Positions 53,105 through 63,284 are shown, numbered from the stretch's first letter. The stretch is DNA of 64,000 nucleotides from Bog-159 sp963756605 (GCA_963756605.1 CAVWOT010000030.1:186001-250000); one strand, 5' to 3'. The notes: generated by a model from the sequence alone, not told the origin. Numbers and translations: made by a program.

Positions 53105-54106
53105 ATGAAACTCACTAGACAACTGAAAAGCGCGGCCGACGTCTCCATGACCGGCCACAGCGAAGCACCGCACCGCCGCACCTGGCATCACATCGCGCGC
53201 CTGGCCGTAATCTGTCTCGTATTCGGATTGAGGTCGGCCATGGCGATCATCGGCGGCACCAGCGCCAATTGGGGCCAGTATCCCTGGCTGGCAATGAACG
53301 TGGCCATGTTTCCCGGCCAGACTCAATGGCAGGACCGCGGCTGTTCGTCGACGATCATAGACCAGCATTACGCAGTCACCGCAGGCCATCGTCTGAACGG
53401 CCCATATTCCTACCCGGTGGGTCTCATGTTCTCCGATGGATCGGTCATTGAAGTGGCCCAGGAAATACGCAACCCCAACTATTCATATGACCCCCTACAC
53501 TACAAATATATCTACGGGGTGGTCTCCAGTTCGGTCGCGGATATCGGCTTGCAGCGCCTCGCGCAGCCGGTCGGGTCGTCGAACGCCAGGCAGGTTTTCG
53601 ACATCTTTGCCAATGTCATTTTCGCGGAATTGCAGCCCAATTTTACCGGTGTAACCGGCAAGGTGTTTGGATGGGGATCGCCGCAACAGCCCCAGGTATT
53701 TTTGTCTCCGCCGGCGACGTTCTCGCCGACCTTGCAGCAAATCAACGAAGTGGTCGAGCCCTCCGCCCCCTGCCAGAGCGACTTGAACTTATTCGCGGAA
53801 TATATAAGTGGCGGTCTTTTGACCCAAAATCCTTTTCAGTTCAACAACAACTTGTTTTGTGCTTCTCCTGTTGGCTACACTCTCACTCTTCCTCCAGCCA
53901 CGCCCGCTGCTTTTGAAGGGGTTTGTAGCGGCGATACCGGCCCGCTGATCGTCGATATTCTCAACGTACCGATCGTATTGGGATTTGTCACCGACTACTT
54001 GTCCGAAAGCCTTGAACAGACGTGCGGGAACGGCGTAGATGTGTACACCAAATTAACTCCCGCATATGTAGAGTGGATGGCCTCGGTCATACAGGGTCAA
54101 CCATAG
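53105..54106 (+). CDS. chymotrypsin-fold (S1) protein with atypical active site
   Basis: A 333-residue secreted protein. A leader (IARLAVICLVFGLRSAMA) is followed by AIIGGTSANWGQYPWLAMN, like the mature start of trypsins. Triad positions are His95 (VTAGHRL, in place of TAAHC), Asp146 (VADIGLQRL) and Thr278 in CSGDTGPL, in place of CxGDSGGPL. The nucleophile Ser is therefore Thr and one Gly of the oxyanion loop is missing. Three or four Cys could pair. GGAGG lies 9 nt before ATG 53105. It may be a pseudo-protease or a Thr-nucleophile variant; the fold call is firm. Confidence 0.85.
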   Translation: MKLTRQLKSAADVSMTGHSEAPHRRTWHHIARLAVICLVFGLRSAMAIIGGTSANWGQYPWLAMNVAMFPGQTQWQDRGCSSTIIDQHYAVTAGHRLNGPYSYPVGLMFSDGSVIEVAQEIRNPNYSYDPLHYKYIYGVVSSSVADIGLQRLAQPVGSSNARQVFDIFANVIFAELQPNFTGVTGKVFGWGSPQQPQVFLSPPATFSPTLQQINEVVEPSAPCQSDLNLFAEYISGGLLTQNPFQFNNNLFCASPVGYTLTLPPATPAAFEGVCSGDTGPLIVDILNVPIVLGFVTDYLSESLEQTCGNGVDVYTKLTPAYVEWMASVIQGQP

Positions 54107-54416
54107 CCACTGAATCCGCAAACGTTGCACTGCCGTGCTGCGGGCCGATTCTTCAGCCGGCGCAGCCGTCTGGCGATGGCTTGACACACAACGGGGGGGT
54201 ACCTGGAGAATGAACAATCGAAAAAGCAGACCTCACCCAAGCCGGCATCCGTCGATGGCTTCGAGTTGCCGCCCGAGATCGTGCACGCGCCGGAGGAAGG
54301 CGCCGAAACTTACCTTGGAGCACGGCCCGATCACCCAAGGTTACGCCGCACTGCGCCAACTCCCTGTCCGTCGCCGCGACCCGCGAGTGCGCGTATCGGG
54401 ATGCGCGCTGCACGCA

Positions 54417-54558
54417 GGCGCCGCATTTCCCATGCTTGACGCGGTGCCCCCCCGCGACTGTCGCTGCCGGCGTGCAAGCGGTGCGCCGCGCGTGTCTCGC
54501 CGCCCGCGGCGGCGGTCGTGCCCCTTACACGATGCACCACCGGTCGTCCCGCTGCTGG
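54417..54558. repeat. dispersed repeat, copy 1
   Basis: About 140 bp that is recognisably similar (roughly three quarters of bases by eye) to 61431-61575 in the same orientation, starting at GGCGCCGCATT and ending near CGCTGCT. It is GC-rich and in intergenic DNA. Nature unknown. Confidence 0.6.
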
Positions 54559-54725
54559 GTGTGGCCCATCGCGAGCGCCGAGGCTTGCGCTTCGCGCCTC
54601 CCGATGCCGGCCGCCAATTGTGGCGCCGCCGCCCGTTGTCCGTCGACAGGAACCGGCTACGCAATAATCGCCACGCGAGGCCGCACGCTTCCAGTTCGGA
54701 TCACGGACAAGGGCGGGAAGTGCAG

Positions 54726-56100
54726 TTATGGAAGCGCGGAGAACGATACATTGCCGGTCAGCGTCCCGGACGGGGTCATCACCATCACCGGTCCGCTGGT
54801 GGCTCCGCTCGGTACCGCGGCATAGATCAGCGTCGGGGTTACGACGACGAAACCCGTGCTCGGTACGCCGTTAAACGCCAGCTGGTTGCCCCCGTCAGGC
54901 TGGGACCGTAAATCTGCACTGCGAATATCCCCGGACCGATCGCCGGCAGCAATTTGACAGAAGGGCTAAGCCCCGTCTCGATACGAAGGATGATGCCTAG
55001 TGATTGCGCCGGGTTGGAACTGCCGCCGAGGGTGGTCGCCCCGCACAGGTTTCCGTCGGTCTTCTGCATCAGCCCGCTCTCGGCTTGCGCGCCGTCACGT
55101 TCACGGCCGGTGAAATCGTGCATTTTCGTGGACGTACCCCCCGTGGTGATCTCGAACACAGTGCCCTGGTTGTGAGCTCCGCCAATATTGGTCACCCCAT
55201 AGAGTTTGCCATCCGTAGCCCGTGTCAACCCCACGGGACCGTCGCCATCCGGCCCGCTGAACGTCTGCAGCACGTGCAACACGGCTTGCGGAGTAAGCTG
55301 AAAGACAACGCCGTCTCCGTGGCCGCCGTTGGGATTGGGCCCGTAAACGGGGTCACGCCGTAGAAATTGCCATCGGCGCCCTCGATCACACCAGCGCAGG
55401 GACTCCCTCCATCCGGGCAGCCGGACGATTGACAGAAGCTGTAGATCGTCGCCAGCGTCAGGGTGGCGGGATTAAATTGAAACACCGTGCCAAACCGTAC
55501 GCCCTGCCGATTTCAGTGGTTCCGTAGAAGTTGCCGTCGGAGGCCTGTATCAGCGGCCCCCTGGGGTTATAACCATCGGCGCAGCTGGGCGGTGCCGTAA
55601 TTATCGCCGACGGCATAGTTTCCCGCCATGGTGTTGATTGGCTGAGCGCCGTCCGCACAGTTGGTTTCCTCGCAAAAAGAATTGAGCGCGGTAAATTTGG
55701 GGTTGGTTTGAATGGCAAAGGCCGTACCCGCGTCAGCCGCCCCGCTCACCCAGGTGGTGCCATAGAGGTTGCCGTCGAAGCCCTGCACCAGTGCGGCGAG
55801 CGGGCTTTCGCCGTCCGGGCAGCCCGCGACGGCGCAGAAACTGTAAACCCATGCTTGTTTGCCCTCCGGCGTAAGCTTGTCGATCGTTCCGTCGAGGTTT
55901 GCTCCGTCTGTTTCGGTCGTGCCGTAGAAAAACAGGTCGAGTCCTTCGACCGGAGGCTGCCAGGGCGTGGGGCCTTTCGTGCCGGTGAATCGGTGAATAA
56001 CGGTTTGTGCAGGCGAAGTGCTTGCGATCGCGGCGCACAACCCGACAAGGATACAAAGGCCCCGCATACTTTTTATCAACTTTCCTTGTGGGTTAAGCAT
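54726..56100 (-). pseudogene. GloVer-repeat secreted protein with four frameshifts
   Basis: ATG 56100 begins a leader (CILVGLCAAIASTSPAQ) and tandem GloVer-type repeats (FYGTTETDGANLDG, GNLYGTTWVSGAADAG). The frame changes at about 55600, 55490, 55300 and 54860. Repeats continue in the new frames (GNFYGTTEIGRAYG, GNFYGVTPFTG, GKLYGVTNIGGAHNQGTVFE). An IPT-like C-terminal domain (FAVQIYGPSLTGATS, VVVTPTLIYAAVPSGATSGP) ends at TAA 54726. It is a diverged tandem copy of the intact gene just upstream. Confidence 0.85.
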
Positions 56101-56150
56101 TGTGTTCCTCCTAAGTGAGATTCCGTGGTCTCACCTTTAATGAAGTTTCA

Positions 56151-57434
56151 TCACGGTTTGAGCTCATACACGACACCATTGTTGGACTGGCCGCCGTTCT
56201 CGGTGATGCCGTACAAGACTCCTTTGCTGTTGGCGACCAGCCGGCCGTCCGGATTGGCGCCATCGTCGGGACCGCCATTGAAACTGTAAGCCACGGTGTA
56301 ATGCCAGTCGTTGACTATGAGTCTATCCGGATATAACTCGAAAATGGTGCCAAAATCCGAGCCGGTGGTGCCCGAACCTCCCTCCCAGGTGGTGCCCCAG
56401 AGGTTGTGCGAGGAGTCTTCATAAAGGCCGGCTTGTGGAACCGCGCCATCCTGGCCGCCGGTGAAGCTATGGTGGTTAATCAGGGTGTACGGATTGCCCG
56501 CGATTTCCTCGCGGAGCTCGAAGAGTATGCCGCAACATTTTTCGCTGGCGCCGCCGCTCGAGGTGGTGCCGAACAGGTCACCCGTAGCGCCCACCAGGCC
56601 GCCGTTCGGCGTGGCGCCATCGTGGGCATCGGTGGCGTCGCCTTCGAAATCGTGAATATCGGCCCAGCTCCATCCGGTCGTAGCCGGGATCAGAGCGTAT
56701 ACGTTGCCCAACTTGTAACTGCCGCCGTTGGTGGTCGTGCCGAAGATGTAGCCGTTCGTGTTGTCGATCAGCAGATCGCCATTGGCCAAGGAGCCATCAT
56801 TACCGCCCGTGAAGGTGTACAGCACCTCGAAGAACCACCCCCCGAATGCGAAGTTACGGCGGAGGCTGAATACGGTTCCGCAGTCGCAAGTGCCGCCACC
56901 CCCAATGTGGGTGACCCCATAAAGGCCCCCGTACTGGTCTATCGCCAGGCGGCCATGCGGAGTAGCGCCGTCCAGTCCGCCGGTAAAACTGTAGATGATG
57001 TTCTCGGTCCATGCGGTCTGTCCGGCAGCGGGCGGACTTAACTCGTAGATCACACCGCAACACGAGCCGATGCTGTTGTCATCCAAGGTGGCTCCATAAA
57101 GGTTGCCAGACGCGTCGGCGACCACGCCGCCGGCGGGAGATCCGCCAACGTTGCCTGGGGCGCCGAAGTTGTACAGCGCCCTCTTTGTCCATGTGGTTCC
57201 CGTCGTCGTCGGCGCGAACCTAAATACCTCTCCAAGACCGGCGCTACCGCCGTCAGTCAACTCGCCGTAAAGGGAAGATTTGTAGACTTCGAAGCCTTCA
57301 GTTGGTTTGCTACCATCGTTACCCCCCTGGAAGTTGTAAATAACGCTTTCCTGAGCTTGAAGGGGAAGGGCGGCCAGCATCATCAACACGCCGCAAATTG
57401 CACGACCGCACGTCAAACCGGTTCTCTCCGTCAT
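56151..57434 (-). CDS. secreted choice-of-anchor GloVer tandem-repeat protein
   Basis: A 427-residue protein with a signal peptide (CGVLMMLAALPLQAQ) and seven or eight 45-60 residue repeats of the type GGxDGxxPxGxL ... GxLYGTTxxGGxxxxGxVFEL (for example DLFGTTSSGGASEKCCGILFEL). These form a propeller-like or solenoid surface protein with unknown ligand; several repeats carry CC or CxC pairs. It ends in NGGQSNNGVVYELKP without the IPT-like tail of the neighbour. ATG 57434 has GAGG about 10 nt upstream; the longer frame to 57491 is less likely. Confidence 0.88.
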   Translation of the reverse strand: MTERTGLTCGRAICGVLMMLAALPLQAQESVIYNFQGGNDGSKPTEGFEVYKSSLYGELTDGGSAGLGEVFRFAPTTTGTTWTKRALYNFGAPGNVGGSPAGGVVADASGNLYGATLDDNSIGSCCGVIYELSPPAAGQTAWTENIIYSFTGGLDGATPHGRLAIDQYGGLYGVTHIGGGGTCDCGTVFSLRRNFAFGGWFFEVLYTFTGGNDGSLANGDLLIDNTNGYIFGTTTNGGSYKLGNVYALIPATTGWSWADIHDFEGDATDAHDGATPNGGLVGATGDLFGTTSSGGASEKCCGILFELREEIAGNPYTLINHHSFTGGQDGAVPQAGLYEDSSHNLWGTTWEGGSGTTGSDFGTIFELYPDRLIVNDWHYTVAYSFNGGPDDGANPDGRLVANSKGVLYGITENGGQSNNGVVYELKP

Positions 57435-57699
57435 ATGTGTTATCCTCTGGGTCTGCCGGCCGGAGAGATCTTTATCCGGCCGCTCATTCACACAAACGCG
57501 ATCCGGAGAGAAATTTACCGCTCCCTACGCAAATTTCTTTGTTTGGCGGATGGGGCCGGAGGCTCCGTGCCTCACGCTCCAGAGGTTGTGGCGGTGCGCA
57601 ACCGGCTGCCACGGCCGATTTCCGCCGGATGTTGCGTGAAAAGCGCCCGCCTGTCGGTAACAAGTCAAGTTGTCCGGTTTTATTATTAAGTGATCTGTC

Positions 57700-57735
57700 C
57701 GCTTTGTGAAACAAAGCGATACGGCCTTCAGGCCG
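57700..57735. repeat. tandem small hairpins at the IS remnant end
   Basis: CGCTTTGT-GAA-ACAAAGCG (57700-57718) is followed by CGGCC-TTCA-GGCCG (57722-57735). They lie just beyond the transposase 3' end and may be an IS end or terminator. Confidence 0.5.
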
Positions 57736-57744
57736 CTGCCTTGG

Positions 57745-58690
57745 TTTTGGGTTTGGCTTTTGCTTTCCTCTTGGAGAAAACAGAAGCCGTCGTCGGCGCG
57801 GTGGGCCTTTTCCACGGCGCTCTTTAGGTTTGGCGTCAGTCAGTTTCTCCCCCGTGCGACTATAGCGCCCCACCACGTGAGGGCCGTAGCGGATGGAGAC
57901 GGTTTCGTCCAGATGTTCATGGATGGTTACCGTACTGCCCGCCAACGTGTTGCGGAATCGCGTCTTGTCGATCTGTCACATCCGATCCCGCATGGCCACC
58001 GTATTGTCCTTCTCCACTACGCGCTCGGTCTGTAAGCTGAAAATCCAGTTGCGGTCGGCCCTCGCCGTCCGCCGAAACGCCGTGCCCTCCTCCGCCGCCG
58101 GCACCCTAAATTTGTCGTTGAATTTCGCGATGTACTGATCCCGCAGAAAAGCATTGGCGCCCTCCACGGTGGTGATTCCAGCCAGCCGGAGTTCCTGCGG
58201 CAAGCGCCCCTGCCAAGTCCCGAAACTCCGCTCCGACCGCCCCCGCGCCGGCGGGGAATACGCCGCAATCATGTGCACCCCCAGTTCTTTCATCGCCCGC
58301 CCCACCTGCGTCAGGCGCTGCTTATCCACCTTCTCCCCGGCCTTCACCGTCACGAAAAAATGACTGCCTCGGTCGCTATACAAAGCGCAAAATAGACCCT
58401 GGGTTTCGATCACCTCGCGCAGCCCCGCCATCACCGTCCGGGTCTTCTTCCTCCACCAATTGCGCATAGTAGATCTCCGTGGTGGCGTCGTCCAGGATCA
58501 CGATCAGGTCGTGCCAGCGATCGTCGTTCAGCCAGCGATGTTTGCTGCCATCGATGTGCAGCAGCATCCCAGACAACGGCCGGCGTGGCCGTCTCCGTCG
58601 GTGCGCTCCCCGCTTGTGACGCTTGGCCACCAGCCCGGCGTGAGGGCGCAGCCATGAGAACGACTGCCAATACTGTTATGATCGGGAATC
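57745..58690 (-). pseudogene. ISNCY-type DDE transposase, inactivated
   Basis: The segments GMLLHIDGSKHRWLNDDRW and LIVILDDATTEIYYAQLVEE (58630 frame), then VIETQGLFCALYSDRGSHFF and YSPPARGRSERSFGTWQGRL (58467 frame), are the three DDE blocks of an integrase-core transposase of ISNCY/IS1202-like type. A frameshift lies near 58440. A TGA at about 57974 replaces an expected Trp codon, after which RFRNTLAGSTVTIHEHLDE continues in the same frame. The N-terminal helix-turn-helix half is missing. Confidence 0.8.
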
Positions 58691-58798
58691 GAACATCGCC
58701 CTCTGCGGCTGAATGGCAGGCGGCCTGAAGTGGCCTCTGGTGCCGGTCCTCCACCAGTACGCTCCTGGGCGCCCGAGAGCGCGGGTCAAGGTGTCGCG

Positions 58799-59675
58799 AT
58801 GAAGCCGATACTGAAATGGGCAGGGATTGTCGCCGCTTCGCTGGCCGGACTGCTCGTCCTTGCCATCGCCTATGTGTTTATCGGTTCCGAGCGGATCCTC
58901 CACAGGAGCTATCCCAAAAGACCGAGCGCGGTCCACGCGCTCGTCACTGCCGACGCGGTAGCGCGGGGCGCCCACCTCACTGTCGTTTCGACCTGCACCG
59001 ACTGCCACGGCAAAGACCTTAGTGGGACACGACTCCCCTTGCCGGGCTCTACGTTCTATGCGCCCAACCTGACGATCATGACGAGGAGCCTTTCTGACTC
59101 GGACATCGATCTGGCGATCCGCAAGGGTCTTCGCTCTGACGGAAAAAGTGTGCTGTTGATGCCGTCGCACGGCTATTGCAAGCTTCACTGACGACGAGGT
59201 CGCCTCCATCATTGCCTATTTGCGCTCCCTCAATCCCCAAGGGACTGCCTCGCCTGAGTCCCGCCTTGGACTGGCAGTGCGCGTGGCCCTGGTCATGGGA
59301 ATCGTCAGGACCGAAGCCGCTGAGTTCACCCAAACACCGCCGCCACTCGATCTGGGCGTGCGCTACGAGAACGGCAGGCACTTGGCCCAGGTAGTTTGTG
59401 GGCAGTGCCACGGGGTGAATCTGAGTGGCGAACCGAAGCGTCCAGTGCGCCCGGCTCCCGACCTGCTGATCGTCGCCGGCTATGACCGTGGCGCTTTTCG
59501 TACGCTGATGCGCTCGGGCACAGCCCCGGGCGGTCGCCAGACCGTGTCCATGTTGAGGATCGCGGGCGGAAACTTATCCGCCTTCACAGATGACGAGATC
59601 GACGCGATTTATGACTACCTCGTTGCGCGATGGAAGGCTCTGACCGCCAAACGAAACGCACCGGGTGCCCGGTAA
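58799..59675 (+). pseudogene. dihaem cytochrome c with one-base insertion
   Basis: ATG 58799 starts a membrane-anchored cytochrome (helix IVAASLAGLLVLAIAYVFIG) with CTDCH (from residue 66). At 59176-59177 one extra T makes the frame stop after 121 codons. Removing it restores SFTDDEVASIIAYLRSLNPQ and continues through a helix into a second haem domain with CGQCH and SAFTDDEIDAIYDYLVARW. The two-haem layout, about 291 residues, is typical of electron carriers of dehydrogenases. No dehydrogenase partner is next to it. Confidence 0.8.
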
Positions 59676-60009
59676 GTCCTCCAGCTATCACGGTGCGTGC
59701 TAGGTGGGCTTGGATAATCGTCGCAGTCGAACGTATCGGACCCGAACATGCGCCGCCACGCGTCTCGCCGCTCCCCGCAGCCAGCCTCCAATGCTGTCCT
59801 GCGTCGTTATCCTTTGGCCCTTTCCACGAAACAAAAATAGGTCAAAACTGAGACTTTCGGTGCCTGTACGACAAGCGAACGAAACGCGGGCGCCGCAGAC
59901 TGAACAGCTTGGCCGGTCGTGTTTGGAACAGACGTGTTTTCGAATAATGAACGCCGGTCCTTGATCAGGAAATCCGTTTTGTACGATGTCACACGGTACC
60001 ATCGAATAG
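59676..60009. other. 334-bp stretch without a supported gene
   Basis: Short overlapping frames only. The last 50 bp lead into the decarboxylase gene, but no convincing promoter or SD sequence was found. Confidence 0.45.
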
Positions 60010-61353
60010 ATGAGAGCCTTATTAAACCTGACAGCCGAGGCCGCCGTGCGCTACCTGGAGAGCCTGGAGGATCGGAGCGTGGCGCCTTCGCAGGAGGCGC
60101 TGGTGGGTCTGGCGGAGTTACACGAGCCTCTGCCTGAACTACCGATGGAAGCCAGATGCGTTTTAGAGATGCTGGATCGCGTTGGTTCGCCGGCGACGAC
60201 TGGTATGGCCGGCCGACGGTACTTCGGATTCGTGATTGGTGGCTCGCTTCCGGCAGCGCTGGCGGCGAACTGGTTAGCCGGCGCCTGGGATCAGAACCCA
60301 GGCCTGTTCGCCGCGTCGCCGATCGGGACGGTGCTGGAAGAGGTTTGCCTGGGCTGGCTGCTGGACGTTTTGAAACTTCCGGCCGGCTCGGCCGGTGCAT
60401 TCGTGACCGGAGCCACAATGGCCAACTTCACTGCACTGGCAGCGGCGCGGCATACGCTGCTGGCGCGCGTCGGATGGGACGTCGAAGCCGACGGTCTATT
60501 CGGCGCCCCGCCGATCACGGTAGTCGTGGGAGACGAGGCGCATCCGTCACTGGTCAAGGCGTTGGGGATGCTCGGCTTGGGACGTTCGCGCGTGCTGCGC
60601 GTTCCCGTGGATAGTCAGGGTCGCATGCTGGCTGATGAAATACCGCCTCTGAAGGGACCGGCGATAGTCTGCATGCAGGCGGGAAATGTGAACACCGGCA
60701 CGTTCGATCCGGCTGCGGAAATCTGCGCGCGCGCTCACAAGGCCGGGGCGTGGGCGCATGTCGATGGTGCATTCGGGCTCTGGGCCGCGGCGAGCCCGAG
60801 GTATGCGCACCTGGCAGACGGCGTCGCGGATGCGGATTCCTGGGCCACCGATGCTCACAAATGGCTGAACGTGCCCTACGACAGCGGTCTGGCGTTCGTT
60901 CGAGACGCGACGGCCCTGAAGAGCGCGATGTCACTGAAGGCCGCGTATCTGCCGCAGGGCGAACACCGGGAGCCATCGCAGTACACGCCGGAGCTTTCCC
61001 GGCGGGCGCGGGGTGTAGAGATCTGGGCAGCTCTGAAATCGTTGGGACGCACTGGACTGGCAGAACTGATTGAGCGGAACTGTCGCTTCGCCAGGCGTTT
61101 CGCCGAAGCGCTGCGGCATGGGGGCTGCGAGATTCTGACCGAAGTGGTGCTCAACCAGGTTTTGGTTTCCTTCGGCGACGCAGCCCGAACCCGACAGGTG
61201 ATCGAAAGGATACAGCGCGATGGCACCTGCTGGTGCGGCCCGACAGACTGGCAGGGTCGCACGGCGATGCGGATCAGTGTATCATCGTGGGCAACGCGAG
61301 AAGAGGACATAGAACGAAGCTTGACTGCGATTTTGCGGGCGGCAGTCGCCTAG
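60010..61353 (+). CDS. group II PLP-dependent decarboxylase/aminotransferase-fold protein
   Basis: A 447-residue PLP enzyme. The catalytic Schiff-base Lys284 is in SWATDAHKWLNVPYDSG. The cofactor Asp is in WAHVDGAFGLWA, and AFVTGATMANFTALAAAR supplies the phosphate cup. FFGF-like RYFGFVIGGS and NPGLFAASPIGTVLEE fit aromatic-amino-acid/glutamate decarboxylase-type members. Length is normal and the gene is intact. Substrate cannot be told; aspartate or an aromatic amino acid is possible. It is single, without linked pathway genes. Confidence 0.92.
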   Translation: MRALLNLTAEAAVRYLESLEDRSVAPSQEALVGLAELHEPLPELPMEARCVLEMLDRVGSPATTGMAGRRYFGFVIGGSLPAALAANWLAGAWDQNPGLFAASPIGTVLEEVCLGWLLDVLKLPAGSAGAFVTGATMANFTALAAARHTLLARVGWDVEADGLFGAPPITVVVGDEAHPSLVKALGMLGLGRSRVLRVPVDSQGRMLADEIPPLKGPAIVCMQAGNVNTGTFDPAAEICARAHKAGAWAHVDGAFGLWAAASPRYAHLADGVADADSWATDAHKWLNVPYDSGLAFVRDATALKSAMSLKAAYLPQGEHREPSQYTPELSRRARGVEIWAALKSLGRTGLAELIERNCRFARRFAEALRHGGCEILTEVVLNQVLVSFGDAARTRQVIERIQRDGTCWCGPTDWQGRTAMRISVSSWATREEDIERSLTAILRAAVA

Positions 61354-62087
61354 GGTTGCAGGGCGCTCATCAGCCCGTTGTCCGGCCCCGGGCCCGCGGG
61401 TGGGGGTATCAGGACAGGCACCGCGCTGGAGGCGCCGCATTCTTCCCATCCTTGAGGCGGTGACCTTCCGCGCGATTGGCGCTGCCAGCGTGCGAGCGGC
61501 ATGCCGCGCGTGACACGCCGCCCGCGAATGCAGCCGTACCCCTCACACGATGCGCCGCCGGACCGCTGCTCGGCGTGGTCCTTCTTGAGCACGGCGGCCT
61601 CGGACCGGCGAGTCCGGCAGCCCAGGAGCGGGCGAAGCGCTTCGCGCGGCCATGTGCCGGCGAAGTCGTTCCGGCCCCCGCCGCCGCGGTGCCCGCCGCC
61701 GTGCCCGCCAGCGTGCGGATGGCCGGCACGATCGGCGACGAGAGCGGAATGCGCGGTTTCCGTCCGCGGGACGTGATCCGGACGTCACGGGATCTATGGC
61801 TGGAAACTACGCTAGAGTCTAGGGCTTTTCTCCGGTCGCCGACCATCCTCGCATGATCGGTAAAGGCAACGCCGATTTGCGTCACTCTACCCCTAGATAG
61901 TAGGAAGAACCTGAATCGGGTCATTCGGAAATTGGCCTGTCATAACTCCGGGATCTCGAAGTCGATCCATGCCGGCGATATAATTCAGAAGGGTAGGACG
62001 GGTGGCGACCAATTTGATGGTCACTGATAAGGACCAACGTAAAGACCGCGGCCGTTCGCCCTGACCGAGCACAAGGAGCACACGAAC
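61354..62087. other. 734-bp stretch without a supported gene
   Basis: It includes the second copy of a dispersed repeat (61431-61575). Long open frames on both strands are a by-product of high GC. The last 20 bp carry the GGAG of the VOC gene. Confidence 0.5.
61431..61575. repeat. dispersed repeat, copy 2
   Basis: The partner of 54417-54558, with the shared blocks GGCGCCGCATT, CGCTGCC(A/G)GCGTGC and CACGATGC(G/A)CC. It sits just after the PLP decarboxylase stop. Confidence 0.6.
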
Positions 62088-62564
62088 ATGAAGCCAAAGA
62101 ACACGATCTGCCTCTGGTTCGACAAAGACGCGCATGAGGCGGCGCGTTTCTACGCCGTGACCTTTCCGGATAGTAAAGTAACCGCTGTTCACGAGGCTCC
62201 CGGTGACTATCCGAGCGGCAAGAAGGGTGATGTGCTGACGGTGGAGTTCACCGTCCTGGGCGTTCCCTGTCTTGGTCTCAACGGCGGACCGGCGTTCAGG
62301 CACAGCGAGGCCTTTTCTTTCCAGATCGCGACGGAGAATCAGGAAGAGACGGACCGTTACTGGAACGCGATCATCGGCAATGGAGGCACGGAAAGCCAGT
62401 GCGGTTGGTGCAAGGACCGCTGGGGCCTCTCCTGGCAGATCACCCCGCGGGCGCTAACCGATGCGCTTGCGGCTGGTGGCGGTGAGGCAAAGCGTGCCTT
62501 CGAGGCGATGATGACGATGAGGAAGATCGACATCGCCGCCATCGAGGCAGCGCGGCCAGGCTGA
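62088..62564 (+). CDS. VOC-family protein (PhnB-like)
   Basis: A 158-residue vicinal-oxygen-chelate fold protein of the PhnB/3-demethylubiquinone type. It has CLWFDKDAHEAARFYAVTFP, GDVLTVEFTVLGVPCLGLNG, FSFQIATENQEETDRYWNAI and DRWGLSWQITPRAL. Such proteins are widespread as small stand-alone genes with unknown substrate. GGAGC lies about 11 nt before ATG 62088. It is complete and not linked to other pathway genes. Confidence 0.92.
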   Translation: MKPKNTICLWFDKDAHEAARFYAVTFPDSKVTAVHEAPGDYPSGKKGDVLTVEFTVLGVPCLGLNGGPAFRHSEAFSFQIATENQEETDRYWNAIIGNGGTESQCGWCKDRWGLSWQITPRALTDALAAGGGEAKRAFEAMMTMRKIDIAAIEAARPG

Positions 62565-62646
62565 TGTGAACACGCCGACACGTTCTTATCCGTCCTGTGT
62601 CACGCACCACTCGAAAACTGGTTATGCCCGGGTGCGTTGGGCCCCA

Positions 62647-62765
62647 AGTCCGGTTGGGGGACCGGAGGCCCCCGATCCCGCTTCGGTTAAATCAATGCCG
62701 TCCTTCACGGCATTCCGAAGTTTCTATTTGCAGCCCAGATAGCGTTCCGTCGTCTGCACGGAGAC
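62647..62765 (-). pseudogene. tyrosine recombinase C-terminal remnant, copy 1
   Basis: The minus strand reads VSVQTTERYLGCK, then TAG (62724-62726), then KLRNAVKDGIDLTEAG. TTERYLG is the catalytic Tyr motif of XerC/phage integrases. Only the last 35 codons survive. It is a near repeat of 63547-63660. Confidence 0.7.
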
Positions 62766-63284
62766 TGGACGCTGCCACTAGACCTAAGCGACCCGGATAA
62801 CCCTAAGCCCGGCAGGCCCGAACTTTTTGCCGACACGCGATCCACTGAATTTGAGCCCGCTTTTTCCCCTGATGGCCGTTGGATCGCGTGCAATGCCGAC
62901 CGCGAGATCTCTGTGCGCCCGTTTCCACCGCCCGCCGGTGGCCAGTCGCCCGAGTGGCAGATTTCGAGGGGCGGCGCCAAGTTCCCGTTCTGGTCGCGCA
63001 GCAGCCGCGAACTTTTTTACATGACTCCGGACGATCAAATAATGGTGGTCCCCTATACGACGGAAAACGGGTCGTTCGCCGCAGGCAAGCCGCGGCCTTG
63101 GGTCAATAAGCCGACGCCCGCGCTGCCGCGGCCGGACGACAACACCTGGCCCTTCGTCCTCGCGCCCGACGGCAAACGATTCGTGATACTTCCCATGCCG
63201 GCTGGTGCGCTGGAAACTTCGGCCCAGATCACCGTGCTGCTGAACTTTTTCGACGAATTGCGCCGCCGCGTCCCCGTCCGCTAA
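62762..63284 (+). pseudogene. 3' fragment of a Ser/Thr kinase-PD40 propeller gene
   Basis: A plus-strand frame open from about 62745 to TAA 63284 without a proper start. GDWTLPLDL, then FEPAFSPDGRWIACN, ISVRPFPPPAG, FWSRSSRELFYMTPDDQIMV and TVLLNFFDELRRRVPVR match the end of the PD40/TolB-like propeller that follows kinase domains in acidobacterial proteins. The kinase and first blades are missing. It lies between two integrase remnants. Confidence 0.75.

Noticed and set aside
54135..54911. 258-codon plus-strand frame over the dispersed repeat
   Set aside because: Arg/His/Pro-rich with no motif; it overlaps the end of the GloVer gene on the other strand.
59807..60418. 203-codon minus-strand frame over the decarboxylase 5' end
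   Set aside because: It is antisense to a clear PLP enzyme and has low-complexity Pro/Ser/Arg content.
61409..61924. 171-codon minus-strand frame after the decarboxylase
   Set aside because: No RBS or family; overlaps a repeat and several other frames of similar length.
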